Shown: positions 37,643 to 51,818, counted from the first letter of the stretch. The stretch: DNA of 64,000 bases from Colias croceus (GCF_905220415.1 NC_059552.1:5781001-5845000), one strand, 5' to 3'. The notes: generated from the letters alone by a model not told the origin. Program-made: numbers and translations.

Positions 37643-40600
37643 AGCATTATCTACTATTCATTATGTACACGAAATAGCGCACTAAAAGGTTGCTATTTTA
37701 AGAAGTAATGATTTATTCAATTATTCTCGTATTTAAATTATCTGACTATATACCTTCACTTAACCCTAATGGATTATAATATAAACAGTCAAGTTTTTTA
37801 TTTTATATATTTATTAAATTTTAGTATACTTGCCCAAATTGTATGAATTAATATAATAAACAAATCTAAATATCCAATAAAGCTACGAATGAATTATCCG
37901 TAGCACCAAAGTAGAGTACCTACACCTTTAAAGGTTTTTACCTTTATATATTTATCCCTAAATATATGAGTCGTTTAAAACTTTTCTAATTTGTGAAATA
38001 GCTCGTAATGATATCAAGCTGTGAAACTACAGCGTGAATAACTGAATGTTTTATTAGCGGCACCGGCTACGGTAAAACACACTAGTTTAGCAAATAGTAC
38101 TTTTATCAAGTTAAATTACTTTTGGCCCCCTCGAAAGAGGAAACTTTTGTACCTATCGCTCACTGTTGCGGCAGCTGTTCTAATTATTTATCACTGTTTT
38201 GATAACTCAATCTCACTGAATAATAAATGTACTAATTGTATAATATAGTACTTACACTTCACAACAAACAACGAATTTTATTAAAACGAAGCTCAGAAAT
38301 TTACCGAACAAGAATATAGTTATTAGTTCAGGACTTAATTATTAGTTATACCTACATTTTACCATAATAGAGATTTTTCTTCATTATTAGCTTGTTATAG
38401 CAATAAAGCAATTTCGTATACTTAAGACAAAAAAAATTTTTCATATTCTCACTGTAGGTAGTATAATAAATTTTTAAATTAAGCATCTGGAATTTCGAGT
38501 ATCACAATTTATGAAATCTCAGTTTACTCATAATCTAAAGAAGTAGCATATAATATTTCTCGTTGTAAATATTCGATATTACAATTTGTCTCATTTCAGG
38601 ACCGCACGGAGCTCGCTGGCCGCGGGCCAACCTTCCCCCGGTAGCGGAGCCAACTCGCAATGCTCTCTAAACAATTTTTGTGAGAGGATTCCAATTAAGC
38701 GCCCCCTTCAATATATATTATTATAACTTTGATCTCAGTGTAATTAGAGTGCTATGGTAAAGTTTACGTTAAACTTATAAATTTAATCTTAAATTATATT
38801 TATTTTCCTTAAATCAGTTGGATAGAAAAATATTTACTATATTTTTTAATAGGACTGTTTAAACTTTACTTTGAGTTTAATTGTACTGAGATCTCAATAT
38901 TTGTGGTACAATTAGTTAGGCATTTTTTGTTTCTTTGTTTTATTTTTGTAGCTCTTTGCCTTTCGTTGGTAGAGTAGGACTAGTCTTTTTATATCTGATT
39001 CCTATAAACAGGCTTAATTAGATATCACTGCTACCATGTTTAATGCAATGCTAATTAAAACTGATATTTCTTATCTATTCCAGAAAGACATACAATCGCA
39101 ATAAATTTTGGCAACATGCAATCACATCTTTTCATCTTTTTTTAATACAATAGAAACCTATTTCATTTAAATATAACGTAAAACTATTCAAGCACATATT
39201 TAGACTAATTCGAGTCTTCAACAAATTCAATAAACAAAAAAGACGAGAAAATTTTACGTAGTAATTGGATAAGAGATAGGTATTCCATTTCCTACAAATC
39301 TGTAAACATGATAATAACAATGTTGCCAATTATTACCTGGATAAATATTTGTTTATATGAAAACACCGTTTGGGAAAAATCTTCTTATCTCCAAAAGACT
39401 TTTGCACTGAATAACCATGGTCAAGGTCTTCAAGTATATTATATATTATATATGGGCTAAAAATATTATAGTCTAAAAAGTAGGTACATACTTGCATACG
39501 TTTACAAACTAATTTTTGGCAGCTAAATTCAAAATTTGCTTCTGATAAAAATACACAGACAGCAATATCCGAGGATTCTTAGAATTTTTATTATGTTTGG
39601 TCTACTCTCCTGACAGTTACTAATTAAGGTTATTTTTTTTTTTATCTTGATACAGAGAGATACAAACAAACTCGTAAGTTGGTTGCATTTCACATTTTTT
39701 ATATTTATATTTCATAGAGACTTCCTCACCATGCAAAGTAAGTTATAACATTTTAAATGTTTTATCAAAGTTGCTGGTCGGTGTCAACCAAATTGTATGA
39801 ATAAGAAATTCATTTTACATATAATAAATAGATTTAAGTTGTTTGTTACTATAGGATTCGTCGTTACCAATATTGTATTATATATTTATTCAAGCTTATA
39901 TAACAGCCTTCTTTTCTAAAATACATTTTTTTTTACATTCTTCAATCTATTCATATTTAAACAGAACTTACTTAATTCCATAAAGGGTTAGTAACAACAA
40001 AACTCCATACCTACTCTTGACATTATTAATCTATCAACCATCTCGAAGTTTTGTCAGTTATTTATCATTCACCGCGTTTCAACCTCACAGAGGATTTGGA
40101 AGCAGACACTCGATATCGGAGCGAACTAATAAGACTTTGTGTTGCCTTTGAAACTTACTTAAACTGAAACTTAGCTGTAGTTCTAATAGTGACTATTCAA
40201 TTATTGTAACTGCTCTGTATTTAATGCTCGTCTCAGTTATTTTAATTAGATTTCCATTCAGTTTCATTCTCAATTGCATTTTGCATAATTTTATTAAAGT
40301 ATAACGACTTTGTTCAAAATAGGTATAGGAAATTCAAAAATAACGTGAATTAAAAAGACCACATCAAAATCAAGATAAACTCGCTTCTGGATATTGCATT
40401 TCCATAACGAAAAATTATGCAATGCTCTACGGGAATATTTAAATTTAAATAGTGCTGTATTCTATTTTAGACAAACTGTGTTCTGCCGCTCGACAGCCCA
40501 CGACGGCATGGCACATGTGACAAATTTTCGCTTCTCTCTGGTACCAGGCAGCTGGCGGGTTGAAAATTCAAAATCCTTTTAGTGCATTTGCGCTGCACAT

Positions 40601-40746
40601 TACATTATGATTGATGAATTATAACGAAAGGCGTGAAAAGAAAACGTAAACATTGTGGTCGAATTGTTTTAATATTTAATTTTATACTGGTGGATTAATT
40701 ATTATTATTTTCAGTTACAAATTGATCCATTTCTGTACTAATGTTA
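37643..40746. other. AT-rich non-coding stretch
   Basis: Apart from the possible exon at 38600-38679 nothing was recognised. Confidence 0.5.
38600..38679 (+). CDS. Possible isolated coding exon, gene unknown
   Basis: A strongly GC-rich block in AT-rich DNA lies directly after a textbook acceptor (tttgtctcatttcag) and before a GTGAGA donor. One frame is open across it and beyond, rich in Ser, Gly, Ala, Pro and Asn (contains SLAAGQPSPGSGANSQCSLN), low-complexity sequence common in regulatory proteins. The other two frames have stops (TAG at 38642, TAA at 38668). No partner exons were recognised, so this could be a cassette exon of a gene with very long introns, or a CpG-rich regulatory block that happens to be flanked by splice-like sites. 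Confidence 0.25.
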
Positions 40747-40813
40747 ATCGAATTGCAACCTGAAATGAAGCTAATGCTTCATGCAATAGCTTCATTTCAG
40801 CTTGCAATTCGAT
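40747..40813. ncRNA. miRNA-precursor-like hairpin (candidate)
   Basis: Arms 40747-40773 and 40787-40813 are 27 bases each and pair with a single mismatch (C at 40759 opposite C at 40801) around a 13-base loop. The 67-base length and stem-loop proportions suit a pre-miRNA, and the arms are less AT-rich than the flanks. The near-perfect pairing is also what a very short MITE or inverted duplication would show. I do not recognise a known miRNA seed. Either strand could be the transcript. Confidence 0.35.
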
Positions 40814-41502
40814 GAAGAGATGATGCCAGATTATTTGTTGTGATTGCAATTCTAACAATACATAGTGTACAAATAAAAGATTTATTTATCAATAGAACTT
40901 CAAAAAAGTACTCAAATAGACAGCTCATAAGAATATATAACTATTCCTATTTGCATTCACAAATAAAGTTTAATAGAATCAGAAGATAAATCTTCAGGAT
41001 AAAATGTGTAGTTGAAAATCCATTGCGACTGATAAGAAATACCTTAGCACAGGGAATATCAACGACGCGACGCAGCATGTAAGAGACCACTATACGAAAT
41101 TGTGTATTTATTTGATTTCTCTCATGTCTAGAAACTTATATTATTTATATAAATTTATTTTTCTCAACGTCAATAATTCCGAATAGATCGCGATTGTTGA
41201 CTTAGAACTTTTGGCGAAAAGATCTACGGGAGTAATTCATTTTATATACGCGGTAGGATTTATTGAAGCTTACCATTTGTGATTTTTGCATTAAAAATGC
41301 ATTTAAAATGGTAAGTGCCCTTTCGATATTTTCTGTAAATGCACTCAAAGTAATAAAATTTCAATGTGAATATATGTATTTCTACGTAGCAAGCTTTACT
41401 GAGAAAATGTGCCAGGCTTTATTATTTTCTTATACGTCTATCAAACTTTACGATAATTTATCATGACACTTGTAATACAAAAATTGTACCTACTTACAGG
41501 TA

Positions 41503-41699
41503 TCTATATATATAAAACTCAAAGGTGACTGATATAGTGATCTATCAACGCACAGCCCAAACCGCTGGACGTATCGGGCTGAAATTTAGCATGCAGGTAG
41601 ATGTCATAACGTAGGCGTCCCCTAAGAAAGGATTTCCCGAAATTCTTGCGGGAACGGGAAAAACGGGGATGCACGAACAACGTCGTGGGCGGAAGCTAG
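41503..41699 (+). mobile_element. Non-autonomous Helitron-like repeat
   Basis: Begins TCTATATATATAAAACTC after A and ends with GGCGGAAGCTAG before T, fitting Helitron A|TC...CTAG|T ends. The middle has the usual CCGCTGGACGTATCGGGCTG block. No coding sequence. Confidence 0.6.
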
Positions 41700-41778
41700 T
41701 ATAATATAAAATCCAAATATACTTGTTGTTTATATTACATTTTTTAAACTTCATAACTGCTGCACCCAGAAAATATTC

Positions 41779-41997
41779 TACAGTACTCCAAAAGTGATAA
41801 TGCGCATAGAAATCTTTGTCACAGTTCGGTAACTGTCATATTCCCGGAACGTCCGAAGACGATATGTATATAGAGTTGTTAAATGCATTTTCTTCATGCA
41901 TAATTTAGTAAAATTTGTTTAGTCAAATGAAATACATTTTGGAAATACGACAATTAGCGAAGATTTGCATGCGCATTATTAATTTTGGAGTACTGTA
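41779..41997. mobile_element. MITE with CAGTACTCC ends and TA target duplication
   Basis: Starts CAGTACTCCAAAA at 41781 and ends with the inverse at 41995; inverted ends are about 38 bp and both contain ATAATGCGCAT. TA flanks both sides (41779-41780, 41996-41997), as for Tc1/mariner-type elements. It keeps both ends of the longer relative at 53973-54870 but lacks its middle, so it is an internal-deletion derivative. Confidence 0.8.
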
Positions 41998-44900
41998 CTA
42001 TGTTTTCACTATATTGACTGGTAAAGTAAACTCACAACTCATACAAGATAGGAAACGAAATTATTCAAATACACGACTTGAACTTCGCTCCATAAAAATT
42101 TTAACACGTGTTTAAAATTTATGAATAATATATTTTCGTCATTTATTTTTTACATACTCCTTGTATTGAAACATGACTGGTCATAAAACATAATAGCCTC
42201 GCACGTAGGTTAATTTATACACTTTGCTCTATCGAGTCTATGTAAGACAGAGAATACATAATACATTTTGTGGATAAAAGGTCCTGCCCAACAATTAGCA
42301 CCACATCACTCAATGTCCAACCAGGTTAAGTGCCGCCAAAGATGGCTCGAGAAGGCATATATTATTTACATTCTGAAGTTGGTGTGTGACATGGATTAGG
42401 TACCTACATCCATGTTAATAATGAACAAAGGATGAAATTAGGAACAATCATTTAAACATGTGTTAATTTTTTTTAATGAGACTATTTCTAAAACTATATT
42501 TTTCACAATTGTAATTTTTATAGACGAAAAAAAATGTTTTTCTGTCGTCTTCTTAATAATTTTTAAGTTAGATGAAGAAGCTTTCATTTTAAATTATGTT
42601 GTAAAATATTTTACGGTAACAAATTTAAAATGTAGTCGGTATTATTTTGCGCAGTCTATCTTCCAAATTGAAATTAAATTGCTTCAATTATAAATTGAAT
42701 ATTAATTATTATCCATACAAGTATGATAAATAAATTGTTAATTGTTACAGAATTTTTAAATTTATAATAAAAATTATAGCATTTAATTAGTTAATACATT
42801 TCTATCAAATTTAACTTAAATGGCATAAATTGTGTTAACAACTAATAACAATTGTAATCATCGAGTTCCCAAGCCTTCGTACGCAATTAAACTGGCTCTA
42901 AATTTATTACGGTGCCTCGTTCATTTCAACTGCGTCACTCACAGAAGTAATTTTCGATGTTCTCATTGTAAATTTCAACATTCATAGCCCACACGCGGAG
43001 ACTCGAATCCAATTCACGTTCAGTTTACTTTAGAGCGTCAAATATCCGCTCTCGCTGCGTTCTATCTACCTAGTCAATAGTTGCCTAATTTGTATGCATC
43101 TCTAGATAGATATAGAATGAAAACGTATGATAGTAAAAAGTTTCATTTTACATTTGCATTTTCAAATTATGCTTTACTTACTTTTAATATCTTTTGTATG
43201 TTGCCTTCTTAATAACTACTTTCATTTCTAAATTAAAATTTTGCTCTTAAAATAAATATAATATAATATTGGTAAAATTTTATGATACCAAATTGTATTG
43301 TATGACCAAAGACGGAGTTAAAAAGCTTATCTATTTCTATTCCAAAGTAACAACCTTGGAAAAGGTACTTCAAACCAGACGTGAATCCAAAAATGCAAAG
43401 TCGAGAAAGTTGTGTGGTGATCGTGGAGCTAACACAGACTTCAGAATTCAGATTTACTTAAGAAAAAGGCAATTGAAATATATCTTAAATACTTGTTACA
43501 GAGAAAATGATAATGAAATAGAGCTCGACTTGTACTACTTTTACTATAAGCTACAAAACACCTAGGTTCCTCAAAAATAATGAGGTTATAGCTTACAGCT
43601 TCTTTTACACTGAATAAACTCTTAACATCATTTAATTTGGAAACGAACAAATTAATACAAAGCTCGGTCCAAAAGTCAGATTCAAATATTCATTATTTTC
43701 AAAGATCTAGTTAGGCGGAGTCGCGAGCAATTAGTATGACTCTCGAAAGCCCGCAAAGTAGACAGACATTAATTTATGAGTGGCGAGAATAAGAAAAATG
43801 CTACGAACTACTTTAATTTTCTTTCTGAGGTACGCAAATGAGAGGTTATATTTTAACGTTTGTTCATGGTAATTATGTATTGTTTTATTCATTTCGGTAT
43901 AAATAAATAAAATAAAAATATACGTTTACATTAATATTACCTCTATTCTATTGAAAACTGATGCGTGGAAAGACTTTATATCACGTTAGTAGATAATATA
44001 AACTTTTTAAGCCGAATTTTTTTTCACTAATATTGCCGTGCTAGATTTTAACAGGACTAATACTGTCGTTTCTGTTAAAATTTATTAAGGTAATTTAATA
44101 GGCAGGTAGGTTTTACTCGAAATCCCAGCTACGAAACTCTATTTTCGTTTCGGAACTTGAACATGGAATTATCTACATCTATTAAAACAAAAATATACAC
44201 TGCACTGCAATAAATACAATACGATAAATGTGGGGAATAAAAAGCTATCAAAACATATGTTTTATAAACGTAGCACCCTTATTGGTACTAAGATAAAAAG
44301 AAACACTGTAAGTGTGTAGTAGCAGTCATTAGGGGCAGTAACGAACATATAACCAGTATTTTGCATACAAATGAGAAGCTTGTCAGCACTCGGTCCTAGT
44401 ACGACCACACGTTCCAGGTGCCAGCTAATGAGACTTATTTTAAACTTCACGTCGACTCTACGATAGGCAATAAACGTACAAATTTTACTGTAACAGATCT
44501 GTTTTTAAGATTTGTAGAAGTTCAGTTCACTACATTGCTTAATTATGGAGTCTATACATGAGCTTCTATTTTGAAAAGCGTTAAATAAGTGATAACATGT
44601 CTCTTTATATTTGTCATACGCGAGATAAACAATATAAAGAGGCCGTATCTCACGATCGTACAATTGTTATTTTTGATTTTATACAATAGTACAAAGTAAT
44701 TGAAAATAGTGTTTCATCATGATACGTTCAAGCGAAGACAGGTGAAAATTGTTAAAATGTAATGTAGTATTTAAACCCGCAGCATTAACTTGCATATTTT
44801 TAATCTTAAGCTGGCTATAATATTATTAGATTCTTTATAAAAATAACGCAAATATTGTAAATTAGCAGAATCAAGAATACCTACGCAGATAACGTAAATA

Positions 44901-47900
44901 GAACTTTATAGTACAATTATCTTCAATGCATAATTATCTATTTTTAGCAACAAAGACACCGAATGAACTGAAATATCATATAAATTATTATTGGTATTCA
45001 GTCTAGGATCTCATAACATATACCTATGCTGAAATTCTAACAATATTATCACAGCGGGAATGTCTCGTTTATTAAGTTACTTTACATTGCTTCGTTAAAA
45101 TTAAATAAAAAAACTTATTTTATATTAAGAAAAAGAACAGGAACAATTTCAGGTTGTGAAATGAGCTATTATGTTATCAATGAAATATCAGTCTGTCAAC
45201 CTGTTGCCTCTTTCACAACTAAACCAACCACATCACTGATTTGAATGATTTTTAATAAAATTAATTTATTGTAACACTTTTGCCGTTAATATTTTTTTAT
45301 AATATATCGTTTATTTCTTATCCTTTCATAGACATAGACATGGACATATTCAATATAGTTTTGTTCACAAGTAAAAAGTATAAGTGGCACCCATTTTAAT
45401 TCAGTTTATAGTCAAAATAACAATTCAATTCTCCAACGCGCAGTTGACATCAATTTCATCTAAACATATTTTCACATGTAACCACAATTTGAAATGGTCT
45501 AAGATTTTATTTTCGTCTCATACTAGAAAATGATTACAGCTAATAATGTAGATAGTAATCCCGACGAACTCGTCACTCACAAGAGCAGCCCTCCCTCGTA
45601 TATATCTTCGAATAGGATCTAATGTAAACGTCGAAACCGTCCTCTTTATCGGTAACACGAATAATGCACGCCATCTGTCTTCTCTCGTTATACTTCATTC
45701 TCGCGATTCATATTATTCTTCATTTATCACCATCATTAAGTAAAAGTGGGTAAGCGAGATGGATATGACATAATATGAGGTTAGGCTTTTTACACTATCA
45801 TTGATTAGGTTGAAGTGTTTCAGCATTTCGAGGAAAAGCCTGTAAATTGTTTTATACTCGTGCTACTTTTACAAAACCTTTTTGATATACACTGAATTTT
45901 AAATCAGCCGCTATTTAATATGCATTACAGGACATGCCTACATTAACCGCATGTACCAATTTATAAAGTATCAACTATGAACCTTACTTAACGATCGCTA
46001 AAAGCCAATTAAATGGTATTAGAACGTCAAACGCGTGTAATTTTTATGATGAATGGCTCGCAACGCTATAATCAGTACGTCGAGGCTATTTTAAATTCAT
46101 CTTACTTAACCGAGGCGGGAAAATGAAGTGGAGTATTGAAGTCGTTCTAAATGGTCAGCGGTAACAACGACCCTGTATCCGTTTATGCGAAGTACGAACG
46201 TGCACAAAGTTACAAACGATATGCGCTTACCGTAGCCACCGTAGCGCTACGCTAAAGTTGTAACCTATTTCTTTGAATAACTTTTGTAACGGCGTTGGAT
46301 TGCATTCCTATATTTTGAATATATTTTAACAATTTCTATAGCGTACTTAAATACATTTTGTCCGAAGTTTAAATCATGCTTTAAATTTCAGTATTGTACT
46401 ACTAAATATGTATATTTACTATCGACAATATCTAATAATTTCTATCTTCTCATGTTCCGATACGAGTTCTTCGTAATACGTTATTGACATTTCAAGGTAA
46501 GCATATAAAGAATGAATATCGACAACCCACGAATAAATGGGGCATAATGAAAATATATTATAGGGCCCGCCCTCGTAAACGACTGCGGTTCAGTCGAATG
46601 TTATTCAAATAAACATTACCATGAGCGACATCGTCACGGATACCAAAAATCATAAAATTTATAACTGTGTGCCCGCACATACTCCTTTATGGCTATTCTA
46701 TTTGTAAAACAGTAAAATCTGTAATCTTAACAAAGCATTAACTCTTATATTTTCTACACAACATTACCATATGAACAATACCATATCTATACTTTATCTT
46801 ACAACGAAGCTATCAATGGCAAAAAGACCCTATAAGTTAGCGGGCAATATTTTTAAACGACAAACACTAATTTTATTTGATTGCATGACAGGAGCTGACC
46901 AGTGAACTAATGTAACGTGAATAATTGATAAAGTGCGTAGGCGTCCACGGTGATCCATCAGCCGCAGCCTAGGCCCAGCGATTAATAATGATAACGCACC
47001 TACTAGCTAAATCTAATTAATTAATTTGTTCACGCACGCAACAGCGATCGGAATAACGTGATAGATATTGAATCATTTCTATTGAATGTCTCGCTAATAT
47101 TGGATTAATACAGTAATACACGTCGTAAATGATCTCGTATAGTTCTATGATAGTGATACATTAGGGTGAATAAAGTAAAATGAGCTGCGGTGTCGGAGTG
47201 TATGTGTAATAAATAATAGTTAATGTTCCTTTAAAAAATATATTGTTTGCAATGTTGAAATTTAATTTTTCCCTGATCAAACCGTGTTAGATCAGTGTCG
47301 ATATCCTACGGTATGATGACGGCCATTATGAAAATTCGTTGAATTCGCGGCCTCACCCCTTTAGCAAACGTGACTAGAAAGTGAGACACGCGCGTGAACG
47401 GCATAATCTTTGATAAGATAGGTATCTACACTCGAGAAAAATGAAATCCACATTATTTTGGAACTATTTTATAGCTCACTTAAATCATGTTTTTTATAAA
47501 CTACACCTAGGAATATAGTTATACTACGTAGTACCTACATACGTCATGTATTCACTATTTTAATCAATAGCAAATACTATAATGATAATGTTGATAAAAT
47601 TATAACTTAAAATTATTTTTAATATGAATGTTTAAGTTTGGCTGTTCTCTTTTAATTGTTTTTTTATTGGATAGTGCTTACTTTTCAACATATGTCCGAT
47701 AAAAAATAAATATATTTATATCTGAGATATTTCTAATTATTAGAATTAAAAGTTAACGTATAAGTTTATTCTATGGAAATAATTTGATTCAACTTAATAT
47801 TAGAAATAATTAATTTAAACAACACTTGCCTTACGTATTTCAATTCAGTTATTACACCAAATTAATTAAATAGAAGTCGTGCCTTTCGATAGCTAGGATT

Positions 47901-48206
47901 ATAATTTCCTTTCACAGGACATCGTTTTGATTTAATTCATTCATTTAATTATAGATTTAGGGAGTACAGTGCACAGAACATAATATTATGTCTCCCCAGC
48001 CTCCCCTGAGTATATTTTATAGTATATTATAAGTACCTACTCAGGAGAGTCTACAGTGTCTTTAAAAGAAATACATTTAACAAAAATCAGTATTTTTAAT
48101 TGACATTTAACAATTGATCCCGCACAGCGTCTACCTACTTATAGTTCTTTTTCAATTATTCGTTCTTTGTTCTACCGTTTATTGCAATATGTTTGTATAG
48201 TTGTAG
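41998..48206. other. AT-rich non-coding stretch
   Basis: No gene recognised. Around 46920-47060 a GC-richer segment carries several TAAT/ATTA motifs and could be regulatory. Small imperfect inverted repeats lie near 44600-44655 and 47990-48055. Confidence 0.5.
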
Positions 48207-48803
48207 CAGTACTCGCAAACTAATAATGCGCTGTGATGCGCATAGAAAAATTCGTGACTGTTCGACAACTGTCATATTTCCCGAGCCTCCGAAGACGATA
48301 TGTATATAGAGTGGTTAAATGTATTTTCTTCATGCATAGTTTATTAGAAATATGATTTTCTGGTAAAAGAGATAAGTAACGAAATTTGTTTCGATAATTC
48401 AATGCAAGTTAATAGCGAGGATAAGCCACACGATTGCGAATATATATTTGTTAAAACTATTAAAGTGTGTTACTGAAGCTGGCGTACCTAATGATGGATG
48501 TATGGAAGGTTAAAAAAGACAAAGTTTATATTAAAAAATGATTTTCAAACACTGGTTTACATTTAAATTGTGAAATCTAATCATTCAAATCTCAGTCCAA
48601 AGGATTTACAGAATCAGGGATTATCTCTATTTCTGATACCGTAGAATGATCAGAACTTTCATTATGCTCTTGTTAATTTTCACATTCCCCACTGCTATCT
48701 GCTACCTGTGTAAATAATCATTTTATCGGAAAATTCAACTTTGAAACAAAACTAAGAAGGGTATGAAACAGCAGCTCTATAGAGTTCCATATAAAGACGA
48801 CCT
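48207..48803. mobile_element. Truncated copy of the CAGTACTC element
   Basis: Begins CAGTACTCGCAAAC at 48207 and runs collinearly with the copy at 53973-54620 through shared blocks such as GTTAAATGTATTTTCTTCAT, AAGCTGGCGTA and TGATTTTCAAACACTGG, up to TAAAGACGAC. The right terminus is missing. A perfect palindrome starts 5 bases after the similarity ends. Confidence 0.75.
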
Positions 48804-48807
48804 GTAG

Positions 48808-48851
48808 GTACCTGTTTTATCACACGTACCTACGTGTGATAAAACAGGTAC
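48808..48851. repeat. Perfect 21-bp palindrome
   Basis: Arms 48808-48828 and 48831-48851 are exact inverse copies separated by two bases (CC). Each arm contains CCTGTTTTATCACACGTA or its complement. Such a tight perfect palindrome forms a cruciform or an RNA hairpin with almost no loop. Confidence 0.85.
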
Positions 48852-51640
48852 AGCTCGAGACATTTACACGGATGTCTTTCGCAATGTAAACTTTCTACAT
48901 GTCGTATTGTATCAATACAACCAACTGTAATCCGGACCGCGCCGCTTCAACTTTTCCAATTCCGTCCGACCATTTCTCAGGGTTGCCACACTAATCCTCG
49001 GTTGTCCCAACTTTCATAACAGAAATATTCAAAAATGTTTTGAAAGTCGCCCGTCAACGACTACAATGGAACTAGGACAGCCGCAGTCTGGTAATATCTG
49101 AAGATTTTATGTCGCCTTGCGCGTATTTTGTTAGCGACGATCTTGCGACGATGTACAAAAGTCAAAACAAATACCTACGAAATTAAATCATTCTAACGAA
49201 TATTTTTTACCACTTTAGATACAAAAACATTTAAATTTCCAGATTATTTTAGATTTCATGTAACAAACTCAATTTAATATTTCATTCGTTTACCAAATTA
49301 AACGAGGTCAGATTTCGGATCCGCCCTAGACAATATAAACATTATTTGGGCTAACAATCATTTAAATACATTTCTAGTATCGAGTATATTATTATGAAGC
49401 ATTAATCATATTTAGGCGTCATCATATAAATAGCCTGTTTATGAGTTATAGTGACATTAAACATACGCGTTAATGAGCCATACAACACAATTACTATTGT
49501 TATCGCGTCACGGGATTTGTATGTAAATAAATAATTAACTCCGCCACAATGTGTGTTCCACGCCAAAATAGTCGTGTACGTTAATTATATACTATTACAA
49601 TGAACAGGTTGCACCGCTTTATCAACATTATTGCCAATGTATCAAACACAGAACTATGTGGTATCAAACACGATTATAATGTTAATCAAACAGCTGAGGA
49701 ACGAGTAAGTGTAGGTGTATAACACGATATTATATCAAAGTCTTGTACAGCAAACAGACATACAAACAAATGTAGAGCTCTAGTTAGAGCAATTGTGTTA
49801 AATTAGTCCATTACATAACATAAAGTATTATTGTGTCAATTATTAAAAAGATAAATTTTCAATATAACTCGTAGCATTAGTGAAACAATGTTCAAAAATG
49901 TTTTCTTCTTGATAAAGGTGATGATTTAAGACCAGATTGTTATCATCGTCGAGTAACCCAGCAACTTTATAGGGGTGCGTGGTTTATGGTGTCGAGTGTA
50001 TTGTGGGTTGTGTGCTTTTAAAGGGTTCTGCCAAAATAAATAGTAATAATATTTTCCTAAAGAGATTTGATTTGTATTTTGTTCCCAAATAATCGCGCTC
50101 TTTAAATTATTATTAGTCAAAAGCAATCTTATCATTATGTTGTCCATCAGAAAACTAATTACGATCCTTCTATTATAAAAGATAAACATAGAACGAACGC
50201 AAACTAATTTAATAACTAAATAAACGCTTTTCTTTCTGCGAAACGAAAAACTAATATTAACAATGAATAATGCTAAGCAATATTAGAACATCTCATACAA
50301 CATTCAGCTAAACATAAGTCGAACAACAAGCCGTAGTGTAACTACACTGATTTACTAGCGCCCAACGAGGTATGAAAAGAGCTATGCAAATATTTGTCCG
50401 AATAACGTGGCTCAACTCAAAGTCGCCCACTATGCCTACTCAGTTTGTACGAAAGATTGTGTAGTCAGCAGGTTTGTATTTTTAGATTTTATCACAATAC
50501 AAAGGTTAATAATTTATGCAATTACAATATTGAAATATTTAAAAAAAGCAATTGTATTTATGAACTCTAAGTAGGTGTAACTTTTCAACTATGTAAGATT
50601 ATAACGTAATCTTTCTTATTTCTAATATGTGAAATTACAATGGATACTGCGACATATTGTGAGTTTCGGGTAAATAATATCAATATGAGTAGATATTTTT
50701 ACTCGAACTCCAAGTCCGAATAACGACAGCAAACAGAGAAAGTTCTATCGAAATCGTATTAAACTACCTATGCGTCGTACCATATTTCAAGTAAAACAGA
50801 AAAGGGGGATTCAACCTGAATATGTGCTCAAGGTGTCGGTATTCAGTGAAGCGAACTTAAAGGAGCGAACTTCGCGAATTCGCCCCCGGGGCCGATCCAA
50901 CTTCTCTGTTGCAATAAATAAGGATTTTAGCGACAAATTACCACCCAAAGCGGTTCACCCTTTCTAGGAAAGTTTAGAACTACTTAAAATGGGATACGCA
51001 GTCGTAATCGTTTGGCACCAATACAGACGGCGAGTTTTGAGTGTTTTTTGGGAAACTTTTGTAAGTGGTTTCGATTTTATATATAAAAAAGCTCTATGTC
51101 CTATCATTAAATTAGACAAACTTCTCGTTCAGGCTGTTTTTCTACGTGTTCTAATAAATTTTCTGATTCTAAATAAATTACTCAATCCGGCTTTCTTGTC
51201 CCAAACCCTCATATATGCCTATTCAGCGAATTTAGATTGGTATAAATTTAGAAGCTTAAATAGGTTCAAACGATAATACATTCATGATCAGATTAACGCA
51301 TGTACCTACCTACCTTAATATAATATATTATGTAAATCAATCAACTTGGTAATAGATATCTGTTGTCTGGTATTAAATCATGTAAACGAGTAGAAGCGAA
51401 ATTAATTATATATTCCAGTGAAGAGTTACATAATCCTAGCTGCATTCAAATCATGTCGTTATAAATACTTATAATAATAATTTAAATAGGTACGTTACAA
51501 AGTTGTAATATACCTATTGTAAGTACAATCAAATAATGATTTAATTGTTACCCATCTATTTTTATTAAAACAATATTTCAATTACATTAAGTAGGTACAA
51601 AAGTGATTTCCTCCCCGTTACCAAAAAAAAAGGTACAAAA
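48852..51640. other. Non-coding stretch
   Basis: Moderately AT-rich. Open frames at 50770-50967 and 50989-51276 have no family motifs or splice partners and are probably chance. Confidence 0.5.
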
Positions 51641-51818
51641 GTGAAGTCCCGTGTATACTTCGTGGGGCTGATACATTATAGGTACATTTATTATACTGAA
51701 TATTATTTTACATTAAGGACAAGTAGGTGAAACAGCCTTCTGTGTTCCAGCTCTGCCAGACCGTACCTACCGTAACTTTTTGATCTACTACACGTTACTC
51801 ACTGTACCACGCACTATA
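51641..51818 (-). repeat. Degraded copy of the same SINE family
   Basis: Shares GTGAAGTCCC, GGACAAGTAGGTGA and CAGCCTTCTGTGT in the same order with the copy at 31471-31693. The B-box region is largely replaced or deleted, so this copy has no intact promoter. Confidence 0.7.
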
